DNA from: Methylovulum psychrotolerans
GTDB taxonomy: Bacteria > Pseudomonadota > Gammaproteobacteria > Methylococcales > Methylomonadaceae
Direction: 5' to 3'
Assembly: GCF_002923755.1 (NCBI RefSeq)
Contig: NZ_PGFZ01000004.1
Span: forward strand, 16,280 to 80,279
DNA length: 64,000 nucleotides
This document shows, piece by piece, positions 9,355 to 17,613 of the stretch. Position 1 is the first letter of the stretch. The number at the start of each line of letters is the position of its first letter. The notes under the pieces were generated by a model. That model had not been told where the DNA came from, did no database searches, and was given only the letters and a program-made list of their open reading frames with translations. The translations under genes and the position numbers were made by a program.

Positions 9355-9661
9355 GCCGCCGCCCGATTTTGCCTTCATGCCGTAGGCCGTAGCGTTGGCC
9401 TACCGAAGGCCGGATAAGGTTTTACCGCCTTATCCGCGCATCCCTTGATTTCCCCTGCCGCTGCTTGCGCGGCTTTTGCCTGTTTTTGCCCGCATTAGCC
9501 ATTTTTCTCCCACCGCCCATCCCGTTTGGCGGAAATGTCCTACGTTTAGGATTTTCAAGGCTAAAAAAGCCTGCCGTAAAGGTATTTTCCTGTCTTATAC
9601 TATTTTTAAGCATTTTTTTTACAGGGTGGTTTAGAATGTCTGTTTTAAATAGATTCTAGCT
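9355..9661. other. intergenic region with two hairpins
   Basis: Two short perfect hairpins follow one another: GTAGGCC at 9382-9388 with GGCCTAC at 9397-9403, and CGGATAAGG at 9411-9419 with CCTTATCCG at 9428-9436. They look like a dispersed intergenic repeat and may end transcription of the upstream gene. The minus-strand open frame 9422-9613 is low in protein character and is not called. Confidence 0.45.
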
Positions 9662-10267
9662 GTGCCGATGACTAAAGTGCCCTTAAGATCCGATAATTTT
9701 TTTAAAAAAGCCTGTTACTTTGAGGCCTCGCTAATTCTGGTGGCGATGCTGTTAGGCTGGATCGCCCATCTCAACCCGTTCGCCAACATTCACTTTACTT
9801 TCGGCAGCTTGCTGTATGGTGGGGTGGGGACGTTGCCGCTGTTTATGATGTTTTTGGCGATGGAGAAAGTGCAGGGGCATTCGGTGGCGCAAATCCGCCA
9901 GTTTTTGCTCAGAACCTTAGGCCCCAGCCTGCACCGTTATGATTGGGTTGGGCTGTTGGTTTTGGCGGCGGTGGCGGGGATTTCCGAAGAAATTCTCTTC
10001 CGTGGCGTTATTCAGCCTTGGCTGGAAGTATCGTGGGGGCTGACGGCGGGGTTGTTGCTCAGTAACGTGTTATTTGGTTTGGTACATTCGGTTACGCCGC
10101 TGTATTCGGTACTGGCGGGGTTGGTCGGCATTTATTTGGGGGTGATGATGGATATTCAGGGCGACCGTAACTTGCTCACACCCATCATTATTCATGCCTT
10201 GTATGATTTTTTGGCCTTTCTCGCCCTGATGCGGGCGTATCGGTCAGGGTTGGCGACACAAGCTTAA
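9662..10267 (+). CDS. CPBP family intramembrane metalloprotease
   Basis: A 201-residue polytopic membrane protein of the CPBP (CAAX protease/bacteriocin-processing, Abi) family. The glutamate pair with arginine in ISEEILFRGVIQPWLE (about residues 118-130) is motif 1, followed by the motif-2-type FGLVHSVTP and the motif-3-type IIIHALYDFLAF. Known relatives are intramembrane proteases or processing factors. The start is either the GTG at 9662 or the ATG two codons later. It is followed at 43 bases by an orphan ParA gene; no substrate gene is evident. Confidence 0.85.
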   Translation: MPMTKVPLRSDNFFKKACYFEASLILVAMLLGWIAHLNPFANIHFTFGSLLYGGVGTLPLFMMFLAMEKVQGHSVAQIRQFLLRTLGPSLHRYDWVGLLVLAAVAGISEEILFRGVIQPWLEVSWGLTAGLLLSNVLFGLVHSVTPLYSVLAGLVGIYLGVMMDIQGDRNLLTPIIIHALYDFLAFLALMRAYRSGLATQA

Positions 10268-10310
10268 TTATGGCTTAGGGTCAGGATGCGCCTAGCGCAG
10301 GGAGGAAGGG

Positions 10311-11069
10311 ATGAAAATAGTCGCGCTGTATAGCATCAAAGGTGGGGTGGGTAAAACTGCCAGCGCGGTGAATTTGGCTTTTCTCGCCGCACAGGGCGGC
10401 TACCGTACTTTAGTGTGGGATCTTGACCCGCAAGCCGCCAGCAGTTTTTATTTCCGCATTAAGCCGAAGCTGAAAGGCGGTGGCAAGCAATTGTTCGCTG
10501 GTGACAGCGAATTGGAAGACTTGATTAAGGCCACTGATTTTCCGGGTCTGGACTTATTGCCCGCCGATTTTGCCTTCCGCAACCATGATTTTTTATTGGA
10601 TGCCAAGAAAAAACCCACCCGCCAACTGAAAAAACGCCTCAAACCCTTGGCGGAAGCCTACGATTTTGTGTTTCTGGATTGCCCGCCGAACTTGTCTTTG
10701 TTGTCGGAGGCGGTGTTTGTCGCCGCCGACGTGATCTTATTGCCGCTGATCCCCACCACCTTGTCGCTGCGCACCTTAACGCAGTTACAAGACTTTATGG
10801 CCGGACATGAGTTGGCTAAACTGCCTTTGCTGCCTTTTTGTACTATGGTTGACCGGCGCAAATCCCTGCACAAGGATATGATGCGGCAATTGTCGGCGAC
10901 TGTACCCGAACTGTTGCAGACGGTTATCCCTTACGCCAGCGATATTGAGCGCATGGGCTTGGAGCGGCGGCCCTTGGGGGCTTTTTGTAAGTCCGGCCCG
11001 TCAGTAAGGGCCTATAATGAACTCTGGCAAGAACTATTGGCTCGAATCGGCGTAGTGCCTAGACCCTAA
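10311..11069 (+). CDS. ParA/MinD-type P-loop ATPase without ParB
   Basis: A 252-residue ParA-superfamily ATPase with the deviant Walker A YSIKGGVGKTASA (residues 7-19), the switch-I-like DLDPQAASSFY (about 38-48) and Walker B FVFLDCPPNLSLL (about 118-130). Such proteins form dynamic dimers that position plasmids, chromosomes or complexes. There is no ParB, MinC/E or chemoreceptor gene next to it, so the cargo is unknown. GGAGGAAGG lies immediately upstream as a strong ribosome-binding site. Replication origin context is absent. Confidence 0.88.
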   Translation: MKIVALYSIKGGVGKTASAVNLAFLAAQGGYRTLVWDLDPQAASSFYFRIKPKLKGGGKQLFAGDSELEDLIKATDFPGLDLLPADFAFRNHDFLLDAKKKPTRQLKKRLKPLAEAYDFVFLDCPPNLSLLSEAVFVAADVILLPLIPTTLSLRTLTQLQDFMAGHELAKLPLLPFCTMVDRRKSLHKDMMRQLSATVPELLQTVIPYASDIERMGLERRPLGAFCKSGPSVRAYNELWQELLARIGVVPRP

Positions 11070-11149
11070 AGCCTGCTGTTAAGGCACTATTCAGGCGATT
11101 AACGATAGGATGTAGATGCACCGCATCCCTAGACCCCGGACAAACTACG

Positions 11150-12598
11150 ATGGAAGCCACTGAAAAACTACATACTGCGCAGTTTTTGCAGCACCAATTG
11201 CACGAAATCGTTACCTTACTGGCCAAACAGCAATTGGAAATGTCGCTGGTGCAGCGCGGCCCCGCCACTAACCATGAGTTGGTGGAGACGGTGCTGCATA
11301 AACAGCATCATACGCGCTTGCGGGAAAAATTCGCGCTGTTGCATCCGGCGGACATCGCCTTTATCCTCGAATCGTTGCCGTTAGACCAACGTAAGGCCGC
11401 CTGGGATGCCATTAAGGCCGACCAAGACGGGCAAGTTTTGTTGGAAGTGTCGGATGCGGTCAGGCATAGCCTGATTTCCGGCATGGCGGCGGACGAATTG
11501 GCCTCGGTGGCGGGTAATCTGGACGCGGACGAACTGGCCGATTTGGCCGCCGATTTGCCGAAACGGGCGATGCTGCGCATTTTACGTTCGCTGAACAGTA
11601 CCGAACGCACCCATCTGAACGCCATTTTGTCTTACGAGGACGATGAGGTGGGGGCGTTGATGGATTTTGGCATGATCACCATCCGCGATGATATGAGCCT
11701 GAAAGCCATTTCTTCGTATATCCGCAAGCTGGGCAAATTGCCCAGCCATACCGATAAGTTGTTTGTGGTGGACGGCCATAACCGGGTTAAGGGGGTGTTG
11801 CCGTTGCAGCGCTTGCTGACCCATGCCCCGTCTTTGCATGTCGCCGAGGTGATGGTCACGGATTTTGTGGTGTTCCAGACTGACCAAGATACCGGCGAAG
11901 CGTCCCGCGCGTTTGAGCGTTACGATTTGATTTCCGCGCCCGTAGTCGACCAAAACGGCGAGTTGCAGGGGCGGTTATGCGTCGATAGCATTATGGATTT
12001 TATCCGCGAAAAATCCGATGAGGATTTGCTTAGCCAAGCGGGGGTGACGGAAGAGGAGGACTTGTTCGCCAGCGTCTGGAAAAGCGCCAAGAACCGTTGG
12101 GGTTGGCTGTTGATTAATGTCGCCACCGCCTTCGCCTCGACGCGTATCATCGGCCTGTATGAGGATGTGATTTTGCAGTTGGTGGCGTTGGCCTCGTTGA
12201 TGCCGATTGTCGCGGCGATGGGCGGCAATACGGGTAATCAGACCAGTATGCTGATTATCCGCTCTTTGGCGTTAGGGCAGATTACTGCCGCCAATGTGCA
12301 GCGGCTTATTAGGAAAGAATTGACCCTGGCGGCACTGAACGGGACGTTCATCGGCCTGATTATGGGCTTGCTGGGGTTTTTGCTGTATCACGACCTTGCT
12401 TTGGCGGGGGTGATGGCGACGGCGATGTTCATCAATTTGCTGGTGGCGGTCATCGTCGGTTTGAGTATTCCGTTGCTGCGCTATAAGTTTGGCAAAGATC
12501 CGGCAGTCGGCACCAGTGTGATTTTGACTTCCATCACCGATTCGATGGGGTTTTTTATTGTCTTGGGCTTGGCTAGTTTGTTTTTGTTGGGGAAGTGA
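11150..12598 (+). CDS. mgtE: magnesium transporter MgtE
   Basis: A 482-residue MgtE. The N-terminal superhelical domain (LHPADIAFILESLPLDQR, then repeats such as LADLAADLPKRAMLRILRSL) precedes a CBS pair (ending around SIMDFIREKSDEDLL) and a five-helix membrane domain from about residue 320, with the characteristic MGGNTGNQTSMLIIRSLALGQ split here as MPIVAAMGGNTGNQ and TSMLIIRSLALG. It forms a dimeric, Mg2+-gated channel in the inner membrane. Only 80 bases separate it from parA, too short for a magnesium riboswitch. Confidence 0.95.
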   Translation: MEATEKLHTAQFLQHQLHEIVTLLAKQQLEMSLVQRGPATNHELVETVLHKQHHTRLREKFALLHPADIAFILESLPLDQRKAAWDAIKADQDGQVLLEVSDAVRHSLISGMAADELASVAGNLDADELADLAADLPKRAMLRILRSLNSTERTHLNAILSYEDDEVGALMDFGMITIRDDMSLKAISSYIRKLGKLPSHTDKLFVVDGHNRVKGVLPLQRLLTHAPSLHVAEVMVTDFVVFQTDQDTGEASRAFERYDLISAPVVDQNGELQGRLCVDSIMDFIREKSDEDLLSQAGVTEEEDLFASVWKSAKNRWGWLLINVATAFASTRIIGLYEDVILQLVALASLMPIVAAMGGNTGNQTSMLIIRSLALGQITAANVQRLIRKELTLAALNGTFIGLIMGLLGFLLYHDLALAGVMATAMFINLLVAVIVGLSIPLLRYKFGKDPAVGTSVILTSITDSMGFFIVLGLASLFLLGK

Positions 12599-12988
12599 GT
12601 GGGCTTAAGTGGCAATTATCAGTCAAGAGGCTAAAATTTGCACGGTAACGTCTTGAAGCCTCTAGGTCCCACCATCGCTTGGAAAATAGAAATATAATCC
12701 AAAATTATACAGGAATTAAAGACCAATGAGGAAAACTTGCGCTAAAAATCAATACTTTTAACGCGGTAAGGTGCAATAGGAGAAGCCGTATGGCACCGTA
12801 TGTTAAGTTGCAATCATTCGGCGCATTACGGCTATCGTCTAATAAGCCATTATAAGTTTAATAAAATTCTTAAACTTATAACCTATTGTTTTTGCTTGTG
12901 TCGCTATTTGTCTAAAACCCCTTCGTTTGTTAGGCAATCCGTGATTTACCTGTTGACACCATACGGCATATTGCCGTATATTCATTAC
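12599..12988. other. intergenic region upstream of the tacAT module
   Basis: No gene supported. CCGTATG occurs as a direct repeat at 12786-12792 and 12796-12802; the same heptamer core (CCGTAT) is a half of the palindromic operator at 12961-12979, so these may be extra binding sites for the antitoxin. The rest is AT-rich and featureless. Confidence 0.4.
12953..12988 (+). promoter_or_regulatory. promoter and palindromic operator of the toxin-antitoxin pair
   Basis: TTGACA at 12953-12958 and TATATT at 12977-12982 are separated by 18 bases. A perfect inverted repeat ATACGGCA-TAT-TGCCGTAT (12961-12979) fills the spacer and reaches into the -10 box. The ATG begins only seven bases after the -10 box, so the transcript would start at or next to the start codon and be leaderless. 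A ribbon-helix-helix antitoxin bound here would block the promoter. Confidence 0.75.
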
Positions 12989-13273
12989 ATGAAAGAATCA
13001 AAACCACCAACAGCCCGTCTTGAAGCCCGCTTGCCCCCCCATATTCACGCGATGCTGAAACGCGCCGCCGAGATAGAAGGGCGGACGTTGACAGATTTCG
13101 TTATCGCGGCCTCCAGTGAGGCGGCACGGCGGACAATAGAGGCCACCGACATTATCCGCCTTTCCGTGGATGATCAGCGTCTTTTTGCCGAAAGTATCCT
13201 TAACCCCCCTGAACCAACAGCCGCTTTACGCCGGGCTTTTGAGAAACGCCGTGAACTGTTCGGTGTTGAGTGA
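12989..13273 (+). CDS. tacA: TacA-type (DUF1778) antitoxin
   Basis: A 94-residue antitoxin. An N-terminal ribbon-helix-helix region (TARLEARLPPHIHAMLKRAA and EGRTLTDFVIAASSEAARR) gives DNA binding; the C-terminal part (LSVDDQRLFAESILNPPEP) matches the toxin-neutralising tail of DUF1778 antitoxins. The frame is open 63 codons further upstream, but that extension would run through the promoter and is rejected. Its stop overlaps the GTG start of the acetyltransferase toxin (GTGA). The pair autoregulates through the palindrome overlapping the promoter (inference from position). Confidence 0.9.
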   Translation: MKESKPPTARLEARLPPHIHAMLKRAAEIEGRTLTDFVIAASSEAARRTIEATDIIRLSVDDQRLFAESILNPPEPTAALRRAFEKRRELFGVE

Positions 13274-13776
13274 CCGCCCTTTTCCGCCTCGAAGCCTTAG
13301 CCAGCCAGCATGACCGATCCGCTTTTACCAGCGGGGACGGTAGGCTTGACCTCTATTTCCAAACACAGGCCACTCAGGATAGTCGCCGCCGCATAGCCAA
13401 TTGCTTTGTGGCTGTCGAAACAGCGACCCATCAGGTGGTTGCCTACTATACAATAGCATCCGCCAGCGTATCCACAGCGGATTTGCCCCCGGACGATGCC
13501 AAACGCCTGCCCCGTTATCCCACTATGCCAGCCGTCCGCATTGGGCGTTTAGCCGTAGACAGGCGGTATCAGGGGCGTGGTTTGGGGAAATCCTTGCTGG
13601 CCGATGCCGCCGTAAAGGCGATTGCCGCCGCCCCCGCTTCGTTTGCCCTGCTCGTGGATGCCAAAGACGATCAGGCCGTGAATTTCTATAAGCACCACGG
13701 ATTCCGCCAGCTTGTCGGTATGCCCAGAGTTCTGTTTTTGCCTTTAGCCACGGCTGAAAAACTGTTGCTTGCTTAA
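13270..13776 (+). CDS. tacT: TacT-type GNAT acetyltransferase toxin
   Basis: A 168-residue GNAT protein with the acetyl-CoA-binding loop RRYQGRGLGKSLLADA (about residues 98-113), preceded by RIGRLAVD, and the C-terminal YKHHGFRQL typical of TacT/AtaT-type toxins. Relatives acetylate the amino group of charged tRNAs and stop translation. The start is a GTG that overlaps the antitoxin stop, giving translational coupling. Length is normal for the family, so the toxin looks intact. Confidence 0.9.
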   Translation: MTALFRLEALASQHDRSAFTSGDGRLDLYFQTQATQDSRRRIANCFVAVETATHQVVAYYTIASASVSTADLPPDDAKRLPRYPTMPAVRIGRLAVDRRYQGRGLGKSLLADAAVKAIAAAPASFALLVDAKDDQAVNFYKHHGFRQLVGMPRVLFLPLATAEKLLLA

Positions 13777-13855
13777 CGTCTACTTGCCCACGTTAGTCCT
13801 TTTTGCGTACCGCACCAGACAAAATTGGACAATTGCAAACAGTCCTTTGCCGTCC

Positions 13856-13876
13856 TGACAATGTGTGTCATATATT
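13856..13876 (+). promoter_or_regulatory. inverted repeat and -10-like box before the truncated antitoxin
   Basis: TGACA at 13856-13860 and TGTCA at 13866-13870 form an inverted repeat with a five-base spacer, directly followed by TATATT at 13871-13876. The layout resembles the tacA operator, although the sequence of the palindrome is different. Confidence 0.45.
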
Positions 13877-13906
13877 GCTTTCAGATTTAACTGGCCGGAA
13901 GAGCCA

Positions 13907-14080
13907 ATGATGCACCTTGAACAAGAACCGAAATCCGAGCGGATCGACATCCGCACCACTCCGCGCGTAAAACGCGCCCTGCAAGACGCGGCGACCGTCA
14001 CCAGCAAGACGGTTTCCGAATGCCTGCTTGACAGTGCCTTGACCCGCGCCGCCGAGGTCTGTATAGCCAATACGATATAA
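13907..14080 (+). pseudogene. truncated DUF1778 antitoxin without toxin
   Basis: A 57-residue protein whose N-terminal half is a clear DUF1778 ribbon-helix-helix (KSERIDIRTTPRVKRALQDA, SKTVSECLLDSALTRAAE) and which stops where the toxin-binding tail should begin. Full-length members are about 90 residues. No toxin gene follows. It may be a remnant of a second module next to tacAT, or a free-standing repressor. The double ATG at 13907/13910 is the likely start; the open frame goes 14 codons further upstream. Confidence 0.65.
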
Positions 14081-14106
14081 ATTGATGATGCCAAAAAGGC
14101 GACAGG

Positions 14107-14141
14107 AAGGACTGTACGTCCTTGAAGGACGGGCAGTCCTT
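14107..14141. repeat. imperfect hairpin
   Basis: AAGGACTG and CAGTCCTT bracket an inner ACGTCCTT/AAGGACG pair, forming a nested stem just after the truncated antitoxin. It could act as a terminator or be a repeat; there is no T-run. Confidence 0.4.
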
Positions 14142-14267
14142 ATCGGCTTATATTGGATTAGCTATATTGATTAAGATGAACATGGACTTAGCCCCTCTAT
14201 CAATAATGGAATTACACGGCACCGGACAAAGGCTAAAAAACAGCCCATTCCCCGTTATTCAAGGCAG

Positions 14268-14305
14268 AAAAAAGCCGCCATCCGGTCAAAGATACAGCGG
14301 CTTTT
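14268..14305 (-). terminator. intrinsic terminator of the cysC operon
   Basis: Read on the minus strand, AAAAGCCGC and GCGGCTTTTTT form a nine-base stem ending in a T-run, about 70-100 bases beyond the cysC stop. A separate hairpin lies between it and cysC. Confidence 0.7.
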
Positions 14306-14331
14306 CATCACATCGCCCAGCCTACTCAACA

Positions 14332-14360
14332 CCACCGCTTAGGCATAACCTAAGCGGTGG
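14332..14360. repeat. perfect 12-base hairpin after cysC
   Basis: CCACCGCTTAGG at 14332-14343 and CCTAAGCGGTGG at 14349-14360 with a five-base loop. It sits 16 bases downstream of the cysC stop (minus strand) and may stabilise the mRNA 3' end; it lacks its own T-run. Confidence 0.65.
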
Positions 14361-14375
14361 CTTAGCCGTTTACCC

Positions 14376-15011
14376 TCAATCCGCGTCATCAGGCAACGGG
14401 GTATCCTTAATGATACCCCGGTCTATCAACAGGTTAATCACGCAACGTACGCTTTCGGCTAAGGATTGGTCGTGGGTGTTGACTGCTAGCTCCGGCTTTT
14501 CGGGGGCTTCGTAAGGCGAGTCGATACCGGTAAAAAATGGGATTTCCCCGGCGCGGGCTTTTTTGTACAAGCCTTTCACATCGCGTTTTTCACAGGTTTC
14601 AATCGGGCATTGGCAATAAATTTCTATAAAATCACCGTGTGGGACTAAGCTCCGTGCCGCATTACGGTCGGATTTGAACGGTGAGATGAATGCGGTCAAG
14701 GTGATTACGCCCGATTCGATAATCAGCTTGGCGACTTCGCCTATCCGCCTGATATTTTCCACGCGGTCATCGTCGCTGAAGGTCAGGTCGCTGCATAAGC
14801 CATGACGGACGTTATCGCCATCCAAAACAAACGTGGAGATGCCCATCTTATGCAAATAGTCTTCCACCGCATGGGCCAGGGTGGATTTGCCGGAACCTGA
14901 CAAACCGGTAAACCAGATAATCACACTTTTGTGTTGATGGAGTTTTTCCCTGTCAGCGCGGGTGATAGTGGCATGATGCCAGACAGTATTGGTGCTTTTT
15001 GTGGTAGTCAT
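14376..15011 (-). CDS. cysC: adenylylsulfate kinase
   Basis: A 211-residue APS kinase. It shows the P-loop [11 protein letters not shown] (about residues 36-46), the APS-binding stretch DGDNVRHGL with [15 protein letters not shown], and the FISPFKSDR loop before the lid. It phosphorylates adenosine 5'-phosphosulfate to PAPS with ATP in the cytoplasm. The start at [13 protein letters not shown] fits the family; the longer open frame would overlap the upstream gene. No cysDN or cysH is nearby, whereas two sulfotransferase genes lie at 19.8 and 21.5 kb, so PAPS may be intended for sulfonation as well as reduction. It follows the DHH phosphoesterase gene by 37 bases. Confidence 0.93.
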   Translation of the reverse strand: MTTTKSTNTVWHHATITRADREKLHQHKSVIIWFTGLSGSGKSTLAHAVEDYLHKMGISTFVLDGDNVRHGLCSDLTFSDDDRVENIRRIGEVAKLIIESGVITLTAFISPFKSDRNAARSLVPHGDFIEIYCQCPIETCEKRDVKGLYKKARAGEIPFFTGIDSPYEAPEKPELAVNTHDQSLAESVRCVINLLIDRGIIKDTPLPDDAD

Positions 15012-15048
15012 ACTCTTTATCAGGTCTAATGGAGGATAGGGAATAATC

Positions 15049-16005
15049 TTAACGGTATTTTTCGGCAAATGCTGTGATAAATGCACCTAGCTGGTCTAAG
15101 GGCAAATGGTTGATACCCGCCGCGCTTTTGCGGCCACCGCCCGTCGGGAATGATGAGCATAATTCATCCGCACCCGTTTTGTTGGTTAAGGGTGCACGGA
15201 CGCTGATTTGGTAATCGCCTTTTTCGGTGAAGCTAAACACGGCATGGGCGCGGCCGGGGTTACGGTTAGCCAGCTCATTGCCGAACACGCCGCTGATGCG
15301 CCGTGCCCAAGCGACATCCGGTAAAATGTACACGCCGATGGCGGCGGTCTCATGCTCTGGTTTAATCTGCAAAGCTTGTGCCATATCTTCCGCGTAACCG
15401 CCCAGCAGTTGTTGGTAGCTGGCGCTGTTGTCGCTCATGAAATCGAACGGCGAGGCATAAGGGGCCAGTTCCCGGAACAGTACATCAGGGGCAAAATGCA
15501 AATCTTCCAAGCTGCCGCCGTAGCCGTTATAGTTGATACACACGCCTAAATCGTTGAGCTTGTCGAGTTGGGCTTGTGACAAACCTAAGGGTTTGGCGGC
15601 GGCTTCGGCACTGGCGATGAGATTGTCGCCAAAGGCGGCGGTGACTGCCCATGCACGGTATTTGCCTTGCAGGTGTTGGTCTACTAGCAGGCTGGTGCAG
15701 ATATTGGCATCGGTATTGATCAGCGTGGTCAGGTTGGGGTGTTCTGGGATAATGCCGGGTTGGTGGTGGTCAACATAAAACACCCGCGCCCCTAGGCTTA
15801 AAATGCGTTCCAAAGCGGTGCAGTTTTTTTCTAAGGAAATGTCCAAAACGGTCACTTGGTCGCCTTCTGCGGCGGTGACTTGGTTAAGCAACTGAATGTC
15901 CCGTTTGATACCCGTGACTAATTTTGCGTCGGCGGGCTGGGCAAGGCGCAGTTGCACCAACGCACATATACCATCGGCATCACCATTAAATACATCAATT
16001 TGCAT
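15049..16005 (-). CDS. DHH family phosphoesterase
   Basis: A 318-residue DHH-superfamily protein. Metal-binding motifs are visible as FNGDADG (residues 7-13), VLDIS (about 52) and VDHHQPG (about 76-82). The C-terminal DHHA1-type substrate-binding motif appears as [13 protein letters not shown] near residue 290, with Arg/Lys where GGH is common. Relatives include NrnA nanoRNase/pAp-phosphatases and other phosphodiesterases. Being directly upstream of cysC in the same operon suggests a role in removing PAP, the by-product of PAPS use, but this is inference. The ATG at 16005 is chosen; an upstream extension lacks homology. Confidence 0.82.
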   Translation of the reverse strand: MQIDVFNGDADGICALVQLRLAQPADAKLVTGIKRDIQLLNQVTAAEGDQVTVLDISLEKNCTALERILSLGARVFYVDHHQPGIIPEHPNLTTLINTDANICTSLLVDQHLQGKYRAWAVTAAFGDNLIASAEAAAKPLGLSQAQLDKLNDLGVCINYNGYGGSLEDLHFAPDVLFRELAPYASPFDFMSDNSASYQQLLGGYAEDMAQALQIKPEHETAAIGVYILPDVAWARRISGVFGNELANRNPGRAHAVFSFTEKGDYQISVRAPLTNKTGADELCSSFPTGGGRKSAAGINHLPLDQLGAFITAFAEKYR

Positions 16006-16160
16006 CTGTTTATCCTGCTGTGGTTGTGGACTTGTATTGTAGGGGAAGGCCGCCAATAATTCAAAAGCCTGTTATTGGCATTTGTAAATCAGATGGGGCG
16101 AAAAAGGCTATTGGATGTAGAATATCGCTAACACCACATAATAAAAATAGCCGATTCTGC

Positions 16161-17261
16161 ATGATAAACCAAGATAAATCCGCCAATCTCCGCTTTTTGA
16201 GCAACGCACTACGGCATGTTTTGCCCAATAATCAAGCGGTTTCGCTGGCCGTTTTGCTGGTGGCGATTTTTTTGCTGGTTTATTTTTTGTCCGACCTGCT
16301 GATGCCGGTATTCGCCTCCATCGTCATTGCTTACTTGTTGGAAGGTTTGGCAAGCAATGCCGAAAAATTCCGCTTGCCGAGGTTGTTGGCGGTATATCTG
16401 GTGTTTTCGGGGTTTATGGCGTGCCTGATTTTTTTGCTGTTTTATCTGATGCCTATTGTCTCGCAACAGTCGGTCGAATTGGTGCAGCATATCCCCGAAA
16501 TCATCAGCCGCGCCCAGCACGGTATCATGCGCCTGCCGGACATGTATCCGAAGTTCATTTCCGAAAACCGTATTCTTCAGATTATGAACGCCGTGCAAAA
16601 AGAGTTGCTCACTTATGGGCAGAACGTGCTGTCGTTGTCCGCCGCATCAGTGATAGGTTTGGTCAGTGTCATGGTCTATCTGTTTTTGGTGCCGATGATG
16701 GTGTTTTTCTTTTTGAAAGACAAAAGCGTTTTTATCAATTGGTTTTTGCAGTTTATGCCCACAGACCGTTACTTGACCGTGCGGGTTTGGACAGAAGTGG
16801 ACACCCAAATCGGCAATTATGTGCGCGGTAAGTTTTCCGAGGTGTTTGTGCTCTGGGCCATCAGTTACATCACGTTTGCCGCGCTGAACTTAAATTACGC
16901 CATGCTGTTGGCGGTGCTGATGGGCTTATCGGTTATCATACCTTATATCGGTGCGACGTTGGTGACGTTTCCGGTGCTGATTGTCGCTTATTTCCAATGG
17001 GGTTTGGAAGGCGACGAGTTTATGTATATTGTCATCGCCTATTCGATTATTCAAGCCCTGGACGGCGTGGTGTTGGTGCCGCTGTTATTTTCCGAGGCGG
17101 TTAACCTGCATCCTGTCGCCATTATCATCGCCATCTTGTTTTTTGGTGGCTTATGGGGTTTTTGGGGGGTGTTTTTGGCGATTCCCTTGGCCACGGTGGT
17201 CAAGGCGGTTTTGAGTGCGTGGCCGCGCCTTGGCGATGCGGAAACCACCATTTGTCCTTAG
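16161..17261 (+). CDS. AI-2E family transporter (PerM-like)
   Basis: A 366-residue polytopic membrane protein of the AI-2E/PerM family. Hydrophobic helices at about 30-70 and 75-105 are followed by an amphipathic central part (PEIISRAQHGIMRLPDMYPK) and five further helices, including the family hallmark GLSVIIPYIGATLVTFPV and the end FFGGLWGFWGVFLAIPLATV. Members export signals or ions; the substrate cannot be stated from sequence. The ATG at 16161 gives the usual length; the upstream frame is open but not protein-like. Divergent from the DHH/cysC operon. Confidence 0.88.
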   Translation: MINQDKSANLRFLSNALRHVLPNNQAVSLAVLLVAIFLLVYFLSDLLMPVFASIVIAYLLEGLASNAEKFRLPRLLAVYLVFSGFMACLIFLLFYLMPIVSQQSVELVQHIPEIISRAQHGIMRLPDMYPKFISENRILQIMNAVQKELLTYGQNVLSLSAASVIGLVSVMVYLFLVPMMVFFFLKDKSVFINWFLQFMPTDRYLTVRVWTEVDTQIGNYVRGKFSEVFVLWAISYITFAALNLNYAMLLAVLMGLSVIIPYIGATLVTFPVLIVAYFQWGLEGDEFMYIVIAYSIIQALDGVVLVPLLFSEAVNLHPVAIIIAILFFGGLWGFWGVFLAIPLATVVKAVLSAWPRLGDAETTICP

Positions 17262-17276
17262 GGCGGGTTAAGGTGA

Positions 17277-17306
17277 TTTACAAGCGTATGCGGACTCCTT
17301 TATAAT
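17277..17306 (+). promoter_or_regulatory. promoter of tRNA-Thr
   Basis: TTTACA at 17277-17282 and a perfect TATAAT at 17301-17306, 18 bases apart, place the start of transcription about 30 bases before the tRNA. Confidence 0.75.
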
Positions 17307-17344
17307 CGGTGGCTTTACCGTTATTTCCCTCTCCCACAGTTCCA

Positions 17345-17420
17345 GCCGGTGTAGCTCAGCAGGTAGAGCAGCGCACTCGTAACGCGAAGGTCGTAGGTTC
17401 GATTCCTATCATCGGCACCA
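17345..17420 (+). tRNA. tRNA-Thr (anticodon CGU)
   Basis: A 76-base cloverleaf with encoded CCA. Acceptor GCCGGTG pairs with CATCGGC (one G-U), the D arm is GCTC/GAGC, the anticodon loop is CTCGTAA with CGU, and the T arm is GTAGG-TTCGATT-CCTAT. It closely follows E. coli thrW. The anticodon stem has an A31-C39 mismatch in place of the usual A-U, besides the 27-43 mismatch also found in the E. coli gene. Confidence 0.95.
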
Positions 17421-17435
17421 TTAATCAATCAGTTG

Positions 17436-17460
17436 CAAAGCCTTACGCTTTGTTGTTTTG
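17436..17460 (+). terminator. weak terminator after tRNA-Thr
   Basis: A six-base stem CAAAGC/GCTTTG (17436-17441, 17447-17452) followed by TTGTTTTG, 15 bases after the tRNA. Confidence 0.5.
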
Positions 17461-17568
17461 CCCTTCATGGTAAATTTTCCCCATCCGAAATAGGGGGGGG
17501 GGCTGGTTTCTCAACCGCTGTACGCCGCCCGGTATTTCGGTACACGCACCAATCTCTAAATGGTGGGG

Positions 17569-17613
17569 GTTGCCGTACTTTCGCCTCTACAACAGCTTTT
17601 ATTTCATGCACTT
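17569..17613. repeat. dispersed repeat, partial copy
   Basis: About 44 bases match the right end of the element at 33828-34026 with only a few differences, including the terminal ATTTCATGC. The left end and body of the element are not recognisable here apart from a G-rich tract, so this looks like a partial or diverged copy. Confidence 0.65.

Noticed and set aside
9422..9613. A 63-codon minus-strand open frame
   Set aside because: Extreme Arg/Lys content without family pattern; overlaps a hairpin repeat.
11070..11149. Magnesium riboswitch before mgtE
   Set aside because: Only 80 bases separate parA and mgtE and no M-box-like stems are visible.
12800..12988. N-terminal extension of the DUF1778 antitoxin
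   Set aside because: The extension would translate through the -35, operator and -10 sequences and has no family similarity.
15012..15086. Longer cysC start
   Set aside because: It would overlap the end of the DHH phosphoesterase gene and gives extra residues not found in APS kinases.
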